A DNA stretch of 64,000 nucleotides from Isochrysis galbana. Taxonomy: Eukaryota; Haptophyta; Isochrysidales; Isochrysidaceae. The notes under the pieces were generated by a model, which saw only the letters and a list, made by a program, of their open reading frames with translations, was not told the origin of the DNA and did not search any database. This document shows positions 42,566 to 52,024 of this stretch, in pieces. The number at the start of each line of letters is the position of its first letter. The stretch's first letter is position 1. The stretch covers positions 721,382-785,381 of the forward strand of contig CM030935.1 of NCBI GenBank assembly GCA_018136815.1, in the 5' to 3' direction. Made by a program: the position numbers and the translations under genes.

Positions 42566-44429
42566 GAACTAAGTTTATACTTAGTTCGCCCATGGGGGGC
42601 GAAGTGGAGGCGGGGCGGGCCGCGTCGAGGAAGCGCCATTGGAAGTCGGAAGAGGCGAGGTCGTGGGCGTAAGTGTCGTCGGGGTAGCCGTCGTAGGTGA
42701 TGGTGTGCCGCCGCCGGCCGGAGGCGTAGGTGTGCGCATCCGTGACGGTGCCCTTGTACCAGGCCGGGGCGAGGCCGCCGTCGCGGTGAGGCCAAAGAAC
42801 TTCGAGGCGGGCGCCGAGCGGGACGTCGACGGTGGGAGGGGCGGCGCGGGTGGCGTTGGCGGGCGGGGGCGGCGGAGGCGCGGCGTCGGCGAGGGTTTGG
42901 ACGGCGACATCCACGGCGGCGACGGCGGAGGGAAGGCTGGATGGATAGTGGCGGGCGGAGGAGAGGCAGTGGGGTGGAAGGGATGGGAGGCTTGCGTCGG
43001 GAATGTGTAGATGGTGGGTGAGGGGGTGGGAAGGGAGGGGGGCATGTAGTGGTTGTGGTTGTAGAGGTGGAGTGGGGATGGGGAGGGGACGGCACCTGGC
43101 GGGAGCCGATAGAGGCCGGAGCTGATGAGGGGTGGGTGGTTGAGCGGGGGGTATTGGGGAGGGGGTGGCTGGTTCGGTGGGAGTGGGTTGGTGGAGGTGT
43201 GTTGAGGGCCTGAATGAGGAGGAGGGAAGAAGGAGGCTGGGTAGGCGGCAACGGCGGAGAGAGGGGAGGGCTGCTCGGTCGAGGCGAGGTGCGGGAGGGG
43301 AGAGTAGAATGTCGGTTGTGCGGGCGTGGCGGCGGCGTTAGGGAGCTGTGACCAACCGTGTGGTTGTGATTGTGCATGGTGTGCTTGGGTGGGCTGTGGA
43401 TAGGTCATTTGGGAGGGCTGGTCAGGTTCGGGGAAGGCGGATGGGGCAGGAGGTGGCTCGGGAGCGGCGGCGGTGGGGGTGTGGGGCACGGGGAGAGAGT
43501 GGAAGGGCGTGGAGGGCACCCCTCCGCTACCATGTGATGGGCTGGGTGTAGCTGTGGCTGTGAGGTGGTCTGGTGAGAAAGAGAGTTGAGACATAACATG
43601 AGAGGTTTGATCAACGTGGGGCATGGGGGGTGGACGAGGAGGGACTGGAGGAGCACGCGGGGACAGGTCGGACGGCGCGGGCGCACTCTCAGTCATCACG
43701 AGGCACTGTGGCACGAGGGCGAGGGCGAGAGCAGACGGGAGGAGCACGAGGGGCGATCGGGCGATGGCGAAGAGCGTACGGAGGACACCGGGGGAAAAAC
43801 GTCACGCGCGGGGGGGGGGGGAACGCGCGGGAAAATAATAGACGGGGAAGGGGGCGGAAACTCAAGGGAGCGCTCGGGGGAAAGGCGGGAGGGAGGAGAA
43901 GGGAAAAGGCTTTCGCGGGGGGAGGGGGCCGATCGAGATAGCGCGAGGGGGAGGGAATTGGGGCGCGACGGACGGGGGGAGTCGCGCGGGGAACCTAGTC
44001 GGGGCGTATAGGGGGAGGCAAGTGTACAAGGCCCCTTCCTTACCCGCAACAGCAGGCCTGCCGCAGGCGCGCCATCGCGCGTGCCTGCAGGAGAGGGGAG
44101 AGAGAGTGCGGAGAAGGGGGTGGGCGGAGCGTGAGCTCCGCTCACCGAAAAATCGGTAAGTCTCGCGCCTGTTTACAGGATAAGTCGAGACAGAGTCGGC
44201 CGCCAGCCCAGGTGGCGTAGGAGGAAGGGGGGAACGGATCACCGGGGGGGGGCGGGGGGCGCGGGCCACCGGACCATATCTAAGCCCTTCACCCCTATCC
44301 CCTAGTAGTGCACGGGGGGAGCCGCCTGATGGCGGGGGGGGAAGGGCCGGGGGAGTGGGGGTGTAGAAAGTATGCTACGTGTAGGTAGTGGTTCCATTCG
44401 CCGCGAGTGCGGTAAGAATATTATGAAGT
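42566..44429 (+). mobile_element. Chimeric retroposon R4 carrying a captured gene
   Basis: Bracketed by a perfect 19-bp direct repeat, TTTATTCGTTGTAGTGGTG, at 42547-42565 and 44430-44448. The left end is the family palindrome (ACTAAGTTTATACTTAGT) and CGCCCATGGGGGGC. The right ~385 bp are the reversed LINE-like tail region of R3 (CGGAGCGTGAGCTCCGCTC, then CTAGTAGTGCACGGGGGGAG). Between 42600 and about 44045 the usual retroposon body is replaced, not interrupted, by a GC-rich segment encoding a Pro-rich protein and a Tudor-like domain on the minus strand. It is thus a 1.86-kb mobile chimera. Confidence 0.85.
42581..43747 (-). CDS. Pro-rich protein with Tudor-like segment (R4 cargo)
   Basis: A 388-residue frame starting MLLPSALALALVPQ is rich in Pro, Ser and His (for example PLPPNQPPPPQYPPL). 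Overlapping its C-terminal third in another frame (42914 down to about 42617) is a Tudor-like domain: GARLEVLWPHRDGG, WYKGTVTDAHTY, RHTITYDGYPDDTYAHDL, FQWRFL. Tudor-like folds of this type bind methylated residues or chromatin. The two frames would join if an intron or a frameshift lies near 42900-42990; I could not fix a splice pair. The coding strand is opposite to the retroposon sense inferred from the LINE tail. The coding region is cut on its 3' side by the retroposon end. Probably a captured, partial host gene. Confidence 0.5.
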   Translation of the reverse strand: MLLPSALALALVPQCLVMTESAPAPSDLSPRAPPVPPRPPPMPHVDQTSHVMSQLSFSPDHLTATATPSPSHGSGGVPSTPFHSLPVPHTPTAAAPEPPPAPSAFPEPDQPSQMTYPQPTQAHHAQSQPHGWSQLPNAAATPAQPTFYSPLPHLASTEQPSPLSAVAAYPASFFPPPHSGPQHTSTNPLPPNQPPPPQYPPLNHPPLISSGLYRLPPGAVPSPSPLHLYNHNHYMPPSLPTPSPTIYTFPTQASHPFHPTASPPPATIHPAFPPPSPPWMSPSKPSPTPRLRRPRPPTPPAPPLPPSTSRSAPASKFFGLTATAASPRPGTRAPSRMRTPTPPAGGGTPSPTTATPTTLTPTTSPLPTSNGASSTRPAPPPLRPPWAN

Positions 44430-44770
44430 TTTATTCGTTGTAGTGGTGTTGTACCCTTGAGCGGCGTCGTCGAGCGCGCTATGGCTATGGTTGTAGAAGT
44501 TGGGGTGGTCTCTCGGCGGGGGTACCACGTTAGAAATTGTAGTCTTGTAAGAGGTCTTGTTGGCTAGCATCCCTAGCCACATACACCGAACGAGCCATGC
44601 ACCAACCGCGCACACACCCATCGCGGGGTAGGGGCTCCGTTGCCGATGAGGCACGGTCCCTCAGCACTAGGATTAAACTAGGACAACAAGAAAACTCTGA
44701 CATCTCTCTTCTCTCTCTCCTTATGAAACGACTATGAGAGAGTGGGAGGGGAGGCGACCAGCTGCCGCCA

Positions 44771-45856
44771 ATGCCGTGGCCGTCGAGCGTGCAGAGCACT
44801 CTCGCCCTCGCCGGCGCGGTGGTGTGCGGGCTATACGTGTGGACTCAGCTCTTGCGCAGCTCTTCTCGCACGCGCCGGCCGGCCGCTGCGTGCGCGGGCA
44901 CGATTGAGCCGCACGAGGTGAGCGAGGTGAGCAGCAAGGTGAAGAAGTTCGAGGCAGTCGCTGAGCTGGTGCAGTGCAGCATGTCCTTCCGCATCGTTTG
45001 CGAGGCAGTGGCGGATGATGCGGTCGCAGGTCCCGGGCAGAAGATAGTTCACTTCGTACGCCACGGAGAGGGGGTACACAACGTCGCACAGAGGGAGTGG
45101 AGGAGTGCAGCCAGCTGGGACGGCATGAGCGAGCCATACACGCTCGTGACGGACCCACAAGGGCGGTACATCGATGCAGAGCTGACGCCTCGCGGCAAGC
45201 AGCAGGCAGCTGCTCTGCAGGCCCGCACCGCATTGCTTCATCCGCAGCTGCTCGTCGTTTCACCCATGCGCCGCGCAACGCAAACCGCTCTGATTGCGTT
45301 TGAGCATCATGTGGCCCGAGGTAACCTACCCGTGCTCGCCAACGAGCTATGCCACGAGACGGCCGGGAAGCACACGTGCGACAAACGCTTAAGCAAAACG
45401 GCGCTGTCTGCTTCCTTCCCGACTGTGAATTATGATGCGGTGAGATGGCGCATGATTGGGACTACCAGTCGTGCATACCAAGCTGATACGTGCATTGTGG
45501 GTCTCGCCAAGTTGACTGTGTGGTTGAGAATTTCCCAATCGCTGCATGCCTAGCTTGTCACACTTCCCCCTTACGCGCAGGTGGTTGACGAGGAGGATCC
45601 TTATTGGGGCGACGGCCAGACGCGCGAAAGCTGCCTTAGTCTCGCACAGCGTGCTGCTGCATTTGCCGATTGGCTGTGCGCGCGGAGAGAAGAGCGGATT
45701 GCCGTTGTCGCCCACTCAGGATTCTTGTGTGCTATGATGGTCGCGGTGCTAGGTGTACGCGAGGGCGCCCATGGGGGCGAACTTGGGTATGCATGGTTTG
45801 GAACGGGCGAGCTGCGTACCATCCGACTCACCATCTCACCCATCTCGGCATCTTGA
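44771..45856 (+). CDS. Histidine phosphatase family protein (phosphoglycerate mutase-like)
   Basis: Two exons, 44771-45439 and 45581-45856, with a 141-bp GT-AG intron in phase 0 give 314 residues. The catalytic RHG motif is in FVRHGEGVHN (about residue 96) and the second catalytic His in VVAHSGFL. Between them are LTPRGKQQAA, LLVVSPMRRATQTA and ELCHETAGKHTCDKR, the last matching the plant phosphoglycerate-mutase-like group rather than glycolytic enzymes. Family members remove phosphate from small molecules or proteins through a phosphohistidine; the substrate here is unknown. The N-terminal helix ALAGAVVCGLYVWTQLL is a likely membrane anchor or signal. Repeat D ends just upstream and may contribute its promoter. 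Confidence 0.85.
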
Positions 45857-47044
45857 TCGCATCACGCCAACGGCTGAACAACTTGGTCCGTAGACCCTTG
45901 GATCCAAGATGCTCTGATGAGTTGTAGCGCAAAGCGCTTGTATTCTATGTCGCCTCGTCGCCATCTCCAAGAGTCGAGGACAGGCGTATCTGATGTTCGT
46001 AGGGCCATGCCGATCATTTTCTCGCATTTCGTGTTGTGCAACCGTCACATTCTCCCACCCCCGACTCAGAATGCATGGATCTTTGCTACCATCACCATCG
46101 GTCAAAAGCGACAACGCCAGCTAGACCTTCGTCCTTGGTGTTTTCGATCATAGATGATATTCTCCATATTGTTGGTCGGTGCCTTGATCTTCCAGATCTG
46201 GAATATGGCGCCAACCTCGGCCGGTAGCCAAAGATCAGTGTGCACAATCAGTGCTTGCCAGCGGGCCCATGCGCATGTTGACTGTGCTGGGCTGGGTGAG
46301 ATACATGTTTAAAAAAAGACGTTCTTGAAGGTGTCCGCTAAGCTTCTAGTGACTCACACCACACCGGGTTCGCGCTGACATCGCCTTTACCCCTACCACT
46401 ACTCCCCCTTCCCGACCCCCCCCCCCGGAAACCGAAGAAAATGGAACGAAGGGGGGGAAGGGAGGAGGTGGAGGGAGGGGCGATGTAAGGGCGGTGTCGT
46501 AGCAGAGACAGGGTAACCTAGACCTAGTAGGCGAGTAGCCCAGAATCTTCAGATGTTTTTTTTTCGACTCCCCCCCCCCTCGTTCCTTCTTCTTCGGTTT
46601 CGGGGGGTCGGCCCATGCACACTACACACTACGTTGGGCCCAGTAGTGCTGAGAGCTGAGAGGGGTGGGGCGGGCCTTTTGAATTATTGTGGTAGACAGG
46701 AGGCTGTGTTCTCCTCTTTGTGGGGGCCCTGCCCTTCGGCTTCCCCCATGACTGTGTGTGATCAGGGGGCGCTTCGCCTCGCGCTCCCTTTTTCTATCCC
46801 TGGTCACTTTGTCTTTGTCCCGTGTTGCGTGCGGTCCATGGAAGCTATGCTCCTAGTCGTGCTTTCCGCAATCTACTCGGCAACTCTTCTCGCGTGGACC
46901 ACCTCAGCTGGAAGTGGACCGGGCAAGCGTCAAGCGTCGAAAGTGACCATCTCGAGTATCGGAGTATCGGCCACCCAGAACGGGAGAGCATCGCGAACCT
47001 GTTCCGACAACTGGCAACTGGGCGTAGACCTCGGGGCGAAAACG
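45857..47044. other. Intergenic region with repeat debris
   Basis: Around 46380-46620 the string TCGTTCCTTCTTCTTCGG and CCCAGAATCTTC recur in part at 28547 and 31740-31800 (reversed). The right edge is the target site of E2 (CG at 47043-47044). No gene supported. Confidence 0.45.
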
Positions 47045-47174
47045 AAGTCGCGTTCCGTCAAAAGAGGGCCAGGTTATTATTTTTTTCCACCCAGATGTGC
47101 ATGTTTTCTTTTTCAACCAGTCTCAAATAACGCTAATTAAGGAAGCTAACCCAAAACACACAGCAACCCCAGAG

Positions 47175-47750
47175 CTACTGAGTTTTCATCCTTTTCGTCT
47201 TTTTCTCGCACACCTCCTCGTCGATATTCTCGATGTCGTTCTTCTGGCAGGCGACGATGTCGCTCGGCTGATCTTGGGTGGCGAGATCCATGATGCGTGC
47301 GAGGACGGCCTCCTTGTTCTGCATGAAGAGTTTGCCAGCTGCTCGGCGCACTTGCACCATGGGATCCGCTTCAGCGTACGCGACCGCCGTGATGTATTCC
47401 ACGCAGAGATACGCGACGGCGGCTTGCTCTCCAATGTATCTGGTCTTTGGGATTGGGATCTTGTCGTACTCGTCAGAGTAGTCGCCGACGAGCATGAGGG
47501 TTGCCTTGCACCAACGGCCCATGTATGGCTTGATCAGTGCCCACATCGACGGGTAGCGTTCCTTGGCCAGGTCCACGCGGAAGTCTCCACACCCACGGCC
47601 CATGCCAGAGGCTGTGACGAGCAGCATCGCCAGGATGGCGCCGCTCATGCCCTCCTCCATGTGTTCGCAGAACTTGAAGGCTGGGGCGCGGATCTCCTCG
47701 TAGGTGCGGTGACCGAGTCGCTTGGCGATGAAGACAAAGTACTGGCCCAT
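47175..47750 (-). CDS. MGQY/VGDY-type protein of unknown function (E2 cargo)
   Basis: 191 residues starting MGQYFVFIAKRLGHRTYEEI. The MGQY start, the central GRWCKATLMLVGDYSDEYDK and the spacing between them resemble a widespread eukaryotic family of unknown function in which proteins begin MGQYW and carry a GRWxGD...VGDY core. That family link is from memory and tentative. The C-terminus is charged (EEVCEKKTKRMKTQ) and could be nuclear. The gene lies directly behind the E1/E2 shared leader (ARWFRSTRS...), though in a different frame, so the leader may be a 5' UTR or joined by splicing. A LINE now separates the promoter-proximal part from this gene. Confidence 0.6.
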   Translation of the reverse strand: MGQYFVFIAKRLGHRTYEEIRAPAFKFCEHMEEGMSGAILAMLLVTASGMGRGCGDFRVDLAKERYPSMWALIKPYMGRWCKATLMLVGDYSDEYDKIPIPKTRYIGEQAAVAYLCVEYITAVAYAEADPMVQVRRAAGKLFMQNKEAVLARIMDLATQDQPSDIVACQKNDIENIDEEVCEKKTKRMKTQ

Positions 47751-47930
47751 GTCAAAGGAGCGAGGCTTGTGGAGGAGGAGGGGAAGAGGAGAGCGTGTGG
47801 AAAGGTGCCTGGGAGGGGAAGAAGACTCTCTGGAAGTTCCAGATGCGTGCGAGCAGCGCTTGCGCTTGGCGTCCAGTCGACAGGTGGCCGTGTCGAGCGA
47901 GTCGAACGAAACCAGCGAGCAGGAGCACGA

Positions 47931-49075
47931 AAAAAAAAACTTTTTAAAATTCTCGCCTCACTCGTGGCACTGGAACGTTCCCCCGTAGCCACGCCCTTTT
48001 CCCTTTCCCACCCTCATTTCCCGCCTTGCGGCAACTCCCCTCGTGCTCTACTTAGGGGCTCGGGTCTTTTGGGGGGTCCGAGCGGAGCGGGGTGCACCTG
48101 TCCTCAGCGGCGTGTTCTCGCCCTCCTCCTGTGCTGCTGAGTGACCTGTTTATCATATGTTTTCATTCCAGGGTTTCTGTTTTCCTGCGTGCTGCAATGT
48201 TAGTCGTGGATGAGTTATACTGAACCGTCGCATTTCCAGGTGATCTATTAATCCAGGGCGACACGTCGTGTTATGCGAGTTTTTCGGCAAGACCAAGTGC
48301 TTTCACTACTCGGCTAGTGTTTTCGCTAAGTTGTAGCCTGCCTTTTTCGTCTTCGATAAATACGGGGGCGCTGAGTTCTAGTGGTTTCTTGAGTTTGGGC
48401 TTCCTCCCCTGCGCGGCTTTTGTTGTGCGCATGGAGTGGTGTGTTTTTGGCGGGGCAAGGCCCCTAACTAATGTGACAAACCTCGTTAGCGTAGATTCTA
48501 AGATCGGTATGTAGTGGTACTCATGTGACTCGAATTCGACTCTGTAGAAATCTCTTAGTATGTATTTCCACGCTATCACGTATAGCGCTCTTAGACTTTC
48601 TGGCGTGTTTGCACCGGGGTATGCGAACAATCTATCCTTCGTCTTCTGCATCCATGACCTTCCGGGGGAGGGGGTGTAGTCATTGAGGGCATCTATGGCC
48701 TCGAATATTATTCTCGTCGCGGGACACCACGCTAGGTGGCACGAGTCTTCTCGGTGTCGGTGACATAGTCTACACGTAATTGTCGGGCTCTCTGCGAACC
48801 TATTTCTCGTGCCGATCCTTCTGTGTGTGATATGCTTGAAGTGCAAGTGTTTGTCCGCGTGTTTTAACAATGGCATTGCGTAAAGTCTCGCTACGTGTTT
48901 CCATTCTTCGTTGGTGATGTTCAGTCGCTTTTCCCATGCTAATCTTGCTGATTGCGGGGCGCTACTTTTGGTCGCCTTCTGCGCGGCCTTGGTGATGTCT
49001 GCGACAGCTATCGCGTCTAGCGCGATCTTCCCTTTTCGTATGGCGTATTCATCCGCCAAGGGGTATTCCATGTGT
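47931..49075 (-). mobile_element. LINE retrotransposon, 5'-truncated
   Basis: A 1145-bp insertion bracketed by a perfect 18-bp direct repeat, CAGCGAGCAGGAGCACGA, at 47913-47930 and 49076-49093. E1 keeps the uninterrupted site. The element runs on the minus strand, with the C-terminal end of the ORF first and a ~330-bp 3' region ending AATTTTAAAAAG then a T run. That 3' region is clearly similar to the A/T-rich end zone of retroposons R3, R4 and the copy at 54118. The upstream part of the LINE (endonuclease, reverse transcriptase) is missing, as usual for incomplete reverse transcription. Confidence 0.88.
48271..49071 (-). CDS. LINE ORF2 C-terminal fragment
   Basis: 266 residues, open from the truncation point. 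The zinc-knuckle-like CRLCHRHREDSCHLAWC (C-x2-C-x8-H-x3-C) followed by helical sequence is the usual C-terminal domain of many LINE ORF2 proteins, downstream of the reverse transcriptase. LNDYTPSPGRSWMQKTKD and WKYILRDFYRVEFE fit the conserved tail region. There is no start codon of its own to trust; the ATG at 49071 is simply the first in the truncated copy. The frame is undamaged to its stop, which suggests a recent insertion. Confidence 0.75.
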   Translation of the reverse strand: MEYPLADEYAIRKGKIALDAIAVADITKAAQKATKSSAPQSARLAWEKRLNITNEEWKHVARLYAMPLLKHADKHLHFKHITHRRIGTRNRFAESPTITCRLCHRHREDSCHLAWCPATRIIFEAIDALNDYTPSPGRSWMQKTKDRLFAYPGANTPESLRALYVIAWKYILRDFYRVEFESHEYHYIPILESTLTRFVTLVRGLAPPKTHHSMRTTKAAQGRKPKLKKPLELSAPVFIEDEKGRLQLSENTSRVVKALGLAEKLA

Positions 49076-49093
49076 CAGCGAGCAGGAGCACGA

Positions 49094-49250
49094 GACGAGA
49101 GGACGGAGGACCGTACCGATGCGCGCCGAGTCGCCATCATCGTGAGGAAGACGAGGGCGAGGAGAGAGCTGGAGGGTGAGCGAGGAGGGAGGAGGGAGGC
49201 AGGCAGTAGGAGCCTTCTCTCTCTGGTAGGTCGGTGAGAGGCGAAGGGAG
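49094..49250 (-). repeat. Leader segment shared by E1 and E2
   Basis: Nearly identical to 5790-5945 in E1. On the minus strand it encodes MMATRRASVRSSVLSSRAP, where E1 has MVATRR, and continues beyond the LINE at 47930-47850 as ARWFRSTRS...PPVDWTPSASAART. The conserved stretch spans about 180 bp upstream of the ATG and about 45 codons. Confidence 0.8.
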
Positions 49251-49429
49251 GGAGGGGGAAGGGGGGGGGGGGGGCGGGAGGGGGAGAGATGGGCGAGACG
49301 GCCCAGTTGTTTACGTTAGTGTTATCGCCGTATACTGTAATAATCCCCCCGGTCCCAGGGGGTGCCCCAGCCCAGGGTTCCCGCCCCCGCCCTCCGCGCC
49401 CAGAGTTCCCCCGCGGAAAGAGTGAACGC

Positions 49430-49990
49430 ACGGCGTGCACCTTCCTGGAAGTTGCTATGCGCACGCACGGCGCCCCCGCGGGGGGGGCCGATGCACATCG
49501 CGCCGTGCCCATGCGCGGCGTGCACATTGTGATTGCAAGCCATCACAGGTGCTGCGTAACGAAACATCTCTTATATTGCACGTTTACGTAATTGTGCGCC
49601 ATAGGCGGCACGCAGAGGGAAAAGGTCGACATGCGCACGCACGGCGTCTCCGCGGGGGGGCCGATGCACATCGCGCCGTGCCCATGCGCGGCGTGCACAT
49701 TGTGATTGCAAGTCATCACACGTGCTGCGTACCGAAACATCTCTTATATTGCACGTTTACGTAATTGTGCGCCTTAGGCGGCACGCAGAGGGAAAAATCG
49801 CCATGCGCACGCACGGCGTCTCCGCGGGGGGGGGGACACCGCGCCGTGCCCAATGCGCACGGCGTGCACAATGGTGCTCAGTTGATACTATTCAGTAAAC
49901 TGCATGTTTGTGTAGGTGTCGGCCTCAGATGAAAAGCGTTTATGCGCACACACGGCGTCCCCGCGGGGGAACATGCACCGCGGGAAAGGC
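49430..49990. repeat. Subterminal tandem repeats of E2
   Basis: Four units of about 130-185 bp with TGCGCACGCACGGCG, a CCGCGGGGG hairpin, ATGCACATCGCGCCGTGCCC and TGCACATTGTGATTGCAAG. They are diverged relatives of the E1 array at 6010-6745 and of the interior of 675-997. They sit just inside the E2 end. Confidence 0.85.
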
Positions 49991-50154
49991 AGAGAAAGTT
50001 GTTATCCCCACGCAGTGTTATTTAATTTTAAATAACTGTGGACATTTGATCGCTCAATTCGACTGATGTCCCACAATTGACGGAACGACACCTCGGCGTA
50101 TAACTAGGCATGAAAACATGAGGGTGTTACTGAAATCTAGTTCTATTGTGATTG

Positions 50155-51118
50155 GTTTTACAATGATCTTGTTGCGGTCGGGGGGAGAGCCGCCCTTTAG
50201 GCTTCCCAAAGGGAGGCCCTCTCTCTTTGCTTTCCCGCCTTCGCGTGTTCTTGGTCTCTCCCTTCGGGTTGCATCCTCTCCGTCCGATCGGGATCCTGCC
50301 GGTGCCATGCCTCCCTCCAGCCCCAGTGCTCCCCGTGCTCAGCCCTCCGTGAGCACGGTCGCCCCTGGAGAGCCCCATCCCTTGTCTCAACAATCTTTAG
50401 AGTCCCAATCCACATCCACAGCCACGGCCACTCCACTCCGCCAGTCATAGATCTGCATCGCACTCAGTGGCGCGCCTTATAAATAATTGTTTACTCCATA
50501 GACGATACGTTAGAAAGTTGATACTGAATGGCGTGAAGGCTGAAGGTTGGAGGTTGGGATGTTACACGTGTGGCTCGAGGAGTGGAGTGGCTATGGCTGT
50601 GTGTGTGGAGTGAGACTCAAAGGAATGTTGTGACCAAGTATGGAGTATGGGTATGGGGCTATGGGGCACACCAGGGACACGCTGAGCACGGGGGGCACTG
50701 GGGCTGGAGGGAGACGAGGCACCAGTGGGGACACCGCCAGCACGAACATGGGGCGACGTGGGGCGGGACAGCTCGCCTAGAGCCCCTGCGGAGTGCGGCC
50801 ATGGGGGCGACTCTCGGGAACTCTGAACGAAGACAAGAGAAAGAGCGGGAAACACCCGGGACACGGGGGAAGCGCAAACAAGGAAACAAAGGGCGCGCAC
50901 ACACAAGAAAACAAGGGAGGGGGATCGAGCATAATCAACCCCGACCTAACACACTTGGGAAGAGAGAGAGAAAGGGGGGGGGGGGTTGGGGGGGCGTTCG
51001 GGGGATCCCGATCGGACGGAGGGGACGCGGACGAAAACTCGCAAAGGGGGGAAACCAAGGGAGAGAGGCTCCCTTGGGGAAGCCTAAGGGCGGCTCTCCC
51101 CCTAACCGCGACAACATG
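50155..51118. repeat. Large imperfect inverted repeat (foldback)
   Basis: The outer arms share GGGGGAGAGCCGCCC, TTAGGCTTCCC and CCGTCCGATCGGGATCC (50160-50300 against 50995-51118 reversed). Inner arms also match, with CCACTCCACTCC and GCCACGGCC/GCCATAGCC (50375-50450 against 50575-50650 reversed). Both arms encode related peptides on opposite strands (PSSPSAPRAQ). The turn is near 50510. It may be a foldback element or an inverted duplication of a captured gene start. Confidence 0.7.
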
Positions 51119-51182
51119 GATATATGCTTATATTTTAAATTGGTTACTCATAGACGAGCTACTTGCTACTTGAAAACCAAAG

Positions 51183-51219
51183 CCGTCCGCGTGGTCCTCT
51201 TTCGACGGAACGCGACCTT
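51183..51219. repeat. Isolated E-family terminal repeat
   Basis: GTGGTCCTCTTTCGACGGAA followed by CGCGACCTT matches the right end of E1 (6831-6860) with few changes. No partner with a matching 2-bp flank was found, so this is a remnant or the end of an element whose other end is lost. Confidence 0.65.
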
Positions 51220-52024
51220 AGTGTTGCCTGCTATGTGCGAGACCCCCTGCAGGCAGGGGGGTCTCGCCACACATGCCCAGCCCATCCCTGAGGGCTGGGC
51301 CTGGAACGCACGTCCTGGCCCGTCTCCCGTCGTGGCCTGCCCATCGCTCTGACCCACCGCTAGCGACTGGCGCTCTAGGTCTAGGTCTAGGTGGGCAGGA
51401 GCGGGCCGCCCGCCGCCCGCGGCGAGGGACCCAGGAGAGGAGAGGAGAGCGTCCGCGCGCTCCAGTCGCAACCGAGTATAAAGCTAGTTGCACATGGCTA
51501 TCGGTAGGGATGAGCTGGGTGTGAGTGGCAAACCCCGACTCGTCTCGCCAAGGATGCTAGGCGCTGACGACTGACGATGCAGTTGGGCGGAAACTCCTCA
51601 TTCTCAAGCGGCAGCAGCGCGCACCAATTATTGCCTGTCCCCTGTGCCCACCAGCATGTCGCTGCAGCCTCTCAACAGATCATGGCCACGGGAACACACA
51701 TACGACCGACGGGAGCGCGCACATCACATACTAGCGAGACCACCACACGACGCACAATCATGCACAATTCTCACACACACATCTAGTGCACCCCAAACAA
51801 CATAACAGTCCAAGTATGGCGCGTAACCGCGTGACACGCCACGGCTGATGATGATGCACTCGATGTAACCAGCGATAATCTGTGAGAAGAGAGCCCCCTT
51901 TGTTGTTCTTTCGTGCGGCTACTGTTCCCATTCGCGATAACGGGGGCTCGAGTAAAACTTGAAGCACTTCTGCCCAAAAATTTTGCGTGCGTACCGAGAG
52001 GGGGAAAGCATGTCTTCTGTTGTA
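51220..52024. other. Retroposon debris and 3' flank
   Basis: 51300-51345 is a reversed fragment of the R2 body (TCGTGGCCTGCCCATCG). 51465-51489 carries a diverged terminal palindrome (AACCGAGTATAAAGCTAGTT). The rest, to the stop of the glycosyltransferase gene, shows no gene. Confidence 0.5.

Larger units (their letters stand above)
42440..44705 (+). repeat. Repeat D, copy 2, split by retroposon R4
   Basis: 42440-42565 and 44430-44705 together match the repeat at 7365-7775. The split is caused by R4, whose 19-bp target duplication TTTATTCGTTGTAGTGGTG is present at both junctions. The right piece holds TTGTTGGCTAGCATCCCTAG and ATCGCGGGGTAGGGGCTCCG. It ends about 70 bp before the histidine-phosphatase start. 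Confidence 0.75.
47045..50093. mobile_element. E2: TIR element related to E1, different cargo
   Basis: The left end AAGTCGCGTTCCGTCAAAAG equals the reversed right end of E1. The right end …GGAACGACACCT equals the reversed left end of E1. CG flanks both sides (47043-47044, 50094-50095), a 2-bp target duplication as in E1. Read from the right, the order is end, subterminal tandem repeats, leader-coding segment shared with E1, then cargo (MGQY-type protein), then the other end. A LINE copy is inserted at 47931-49075 in the leader. Without the LINE, E2 is about 1.9 kb. No transposase seen. Confidence 0.82.

Noticed and set aside
47045-51219. One larger E-type element ending at the terminal repeat at 51219
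   Set aside because: The 2-bp flanks (CG and AG) disagree, while 47045-50093 has matching CG flanks.
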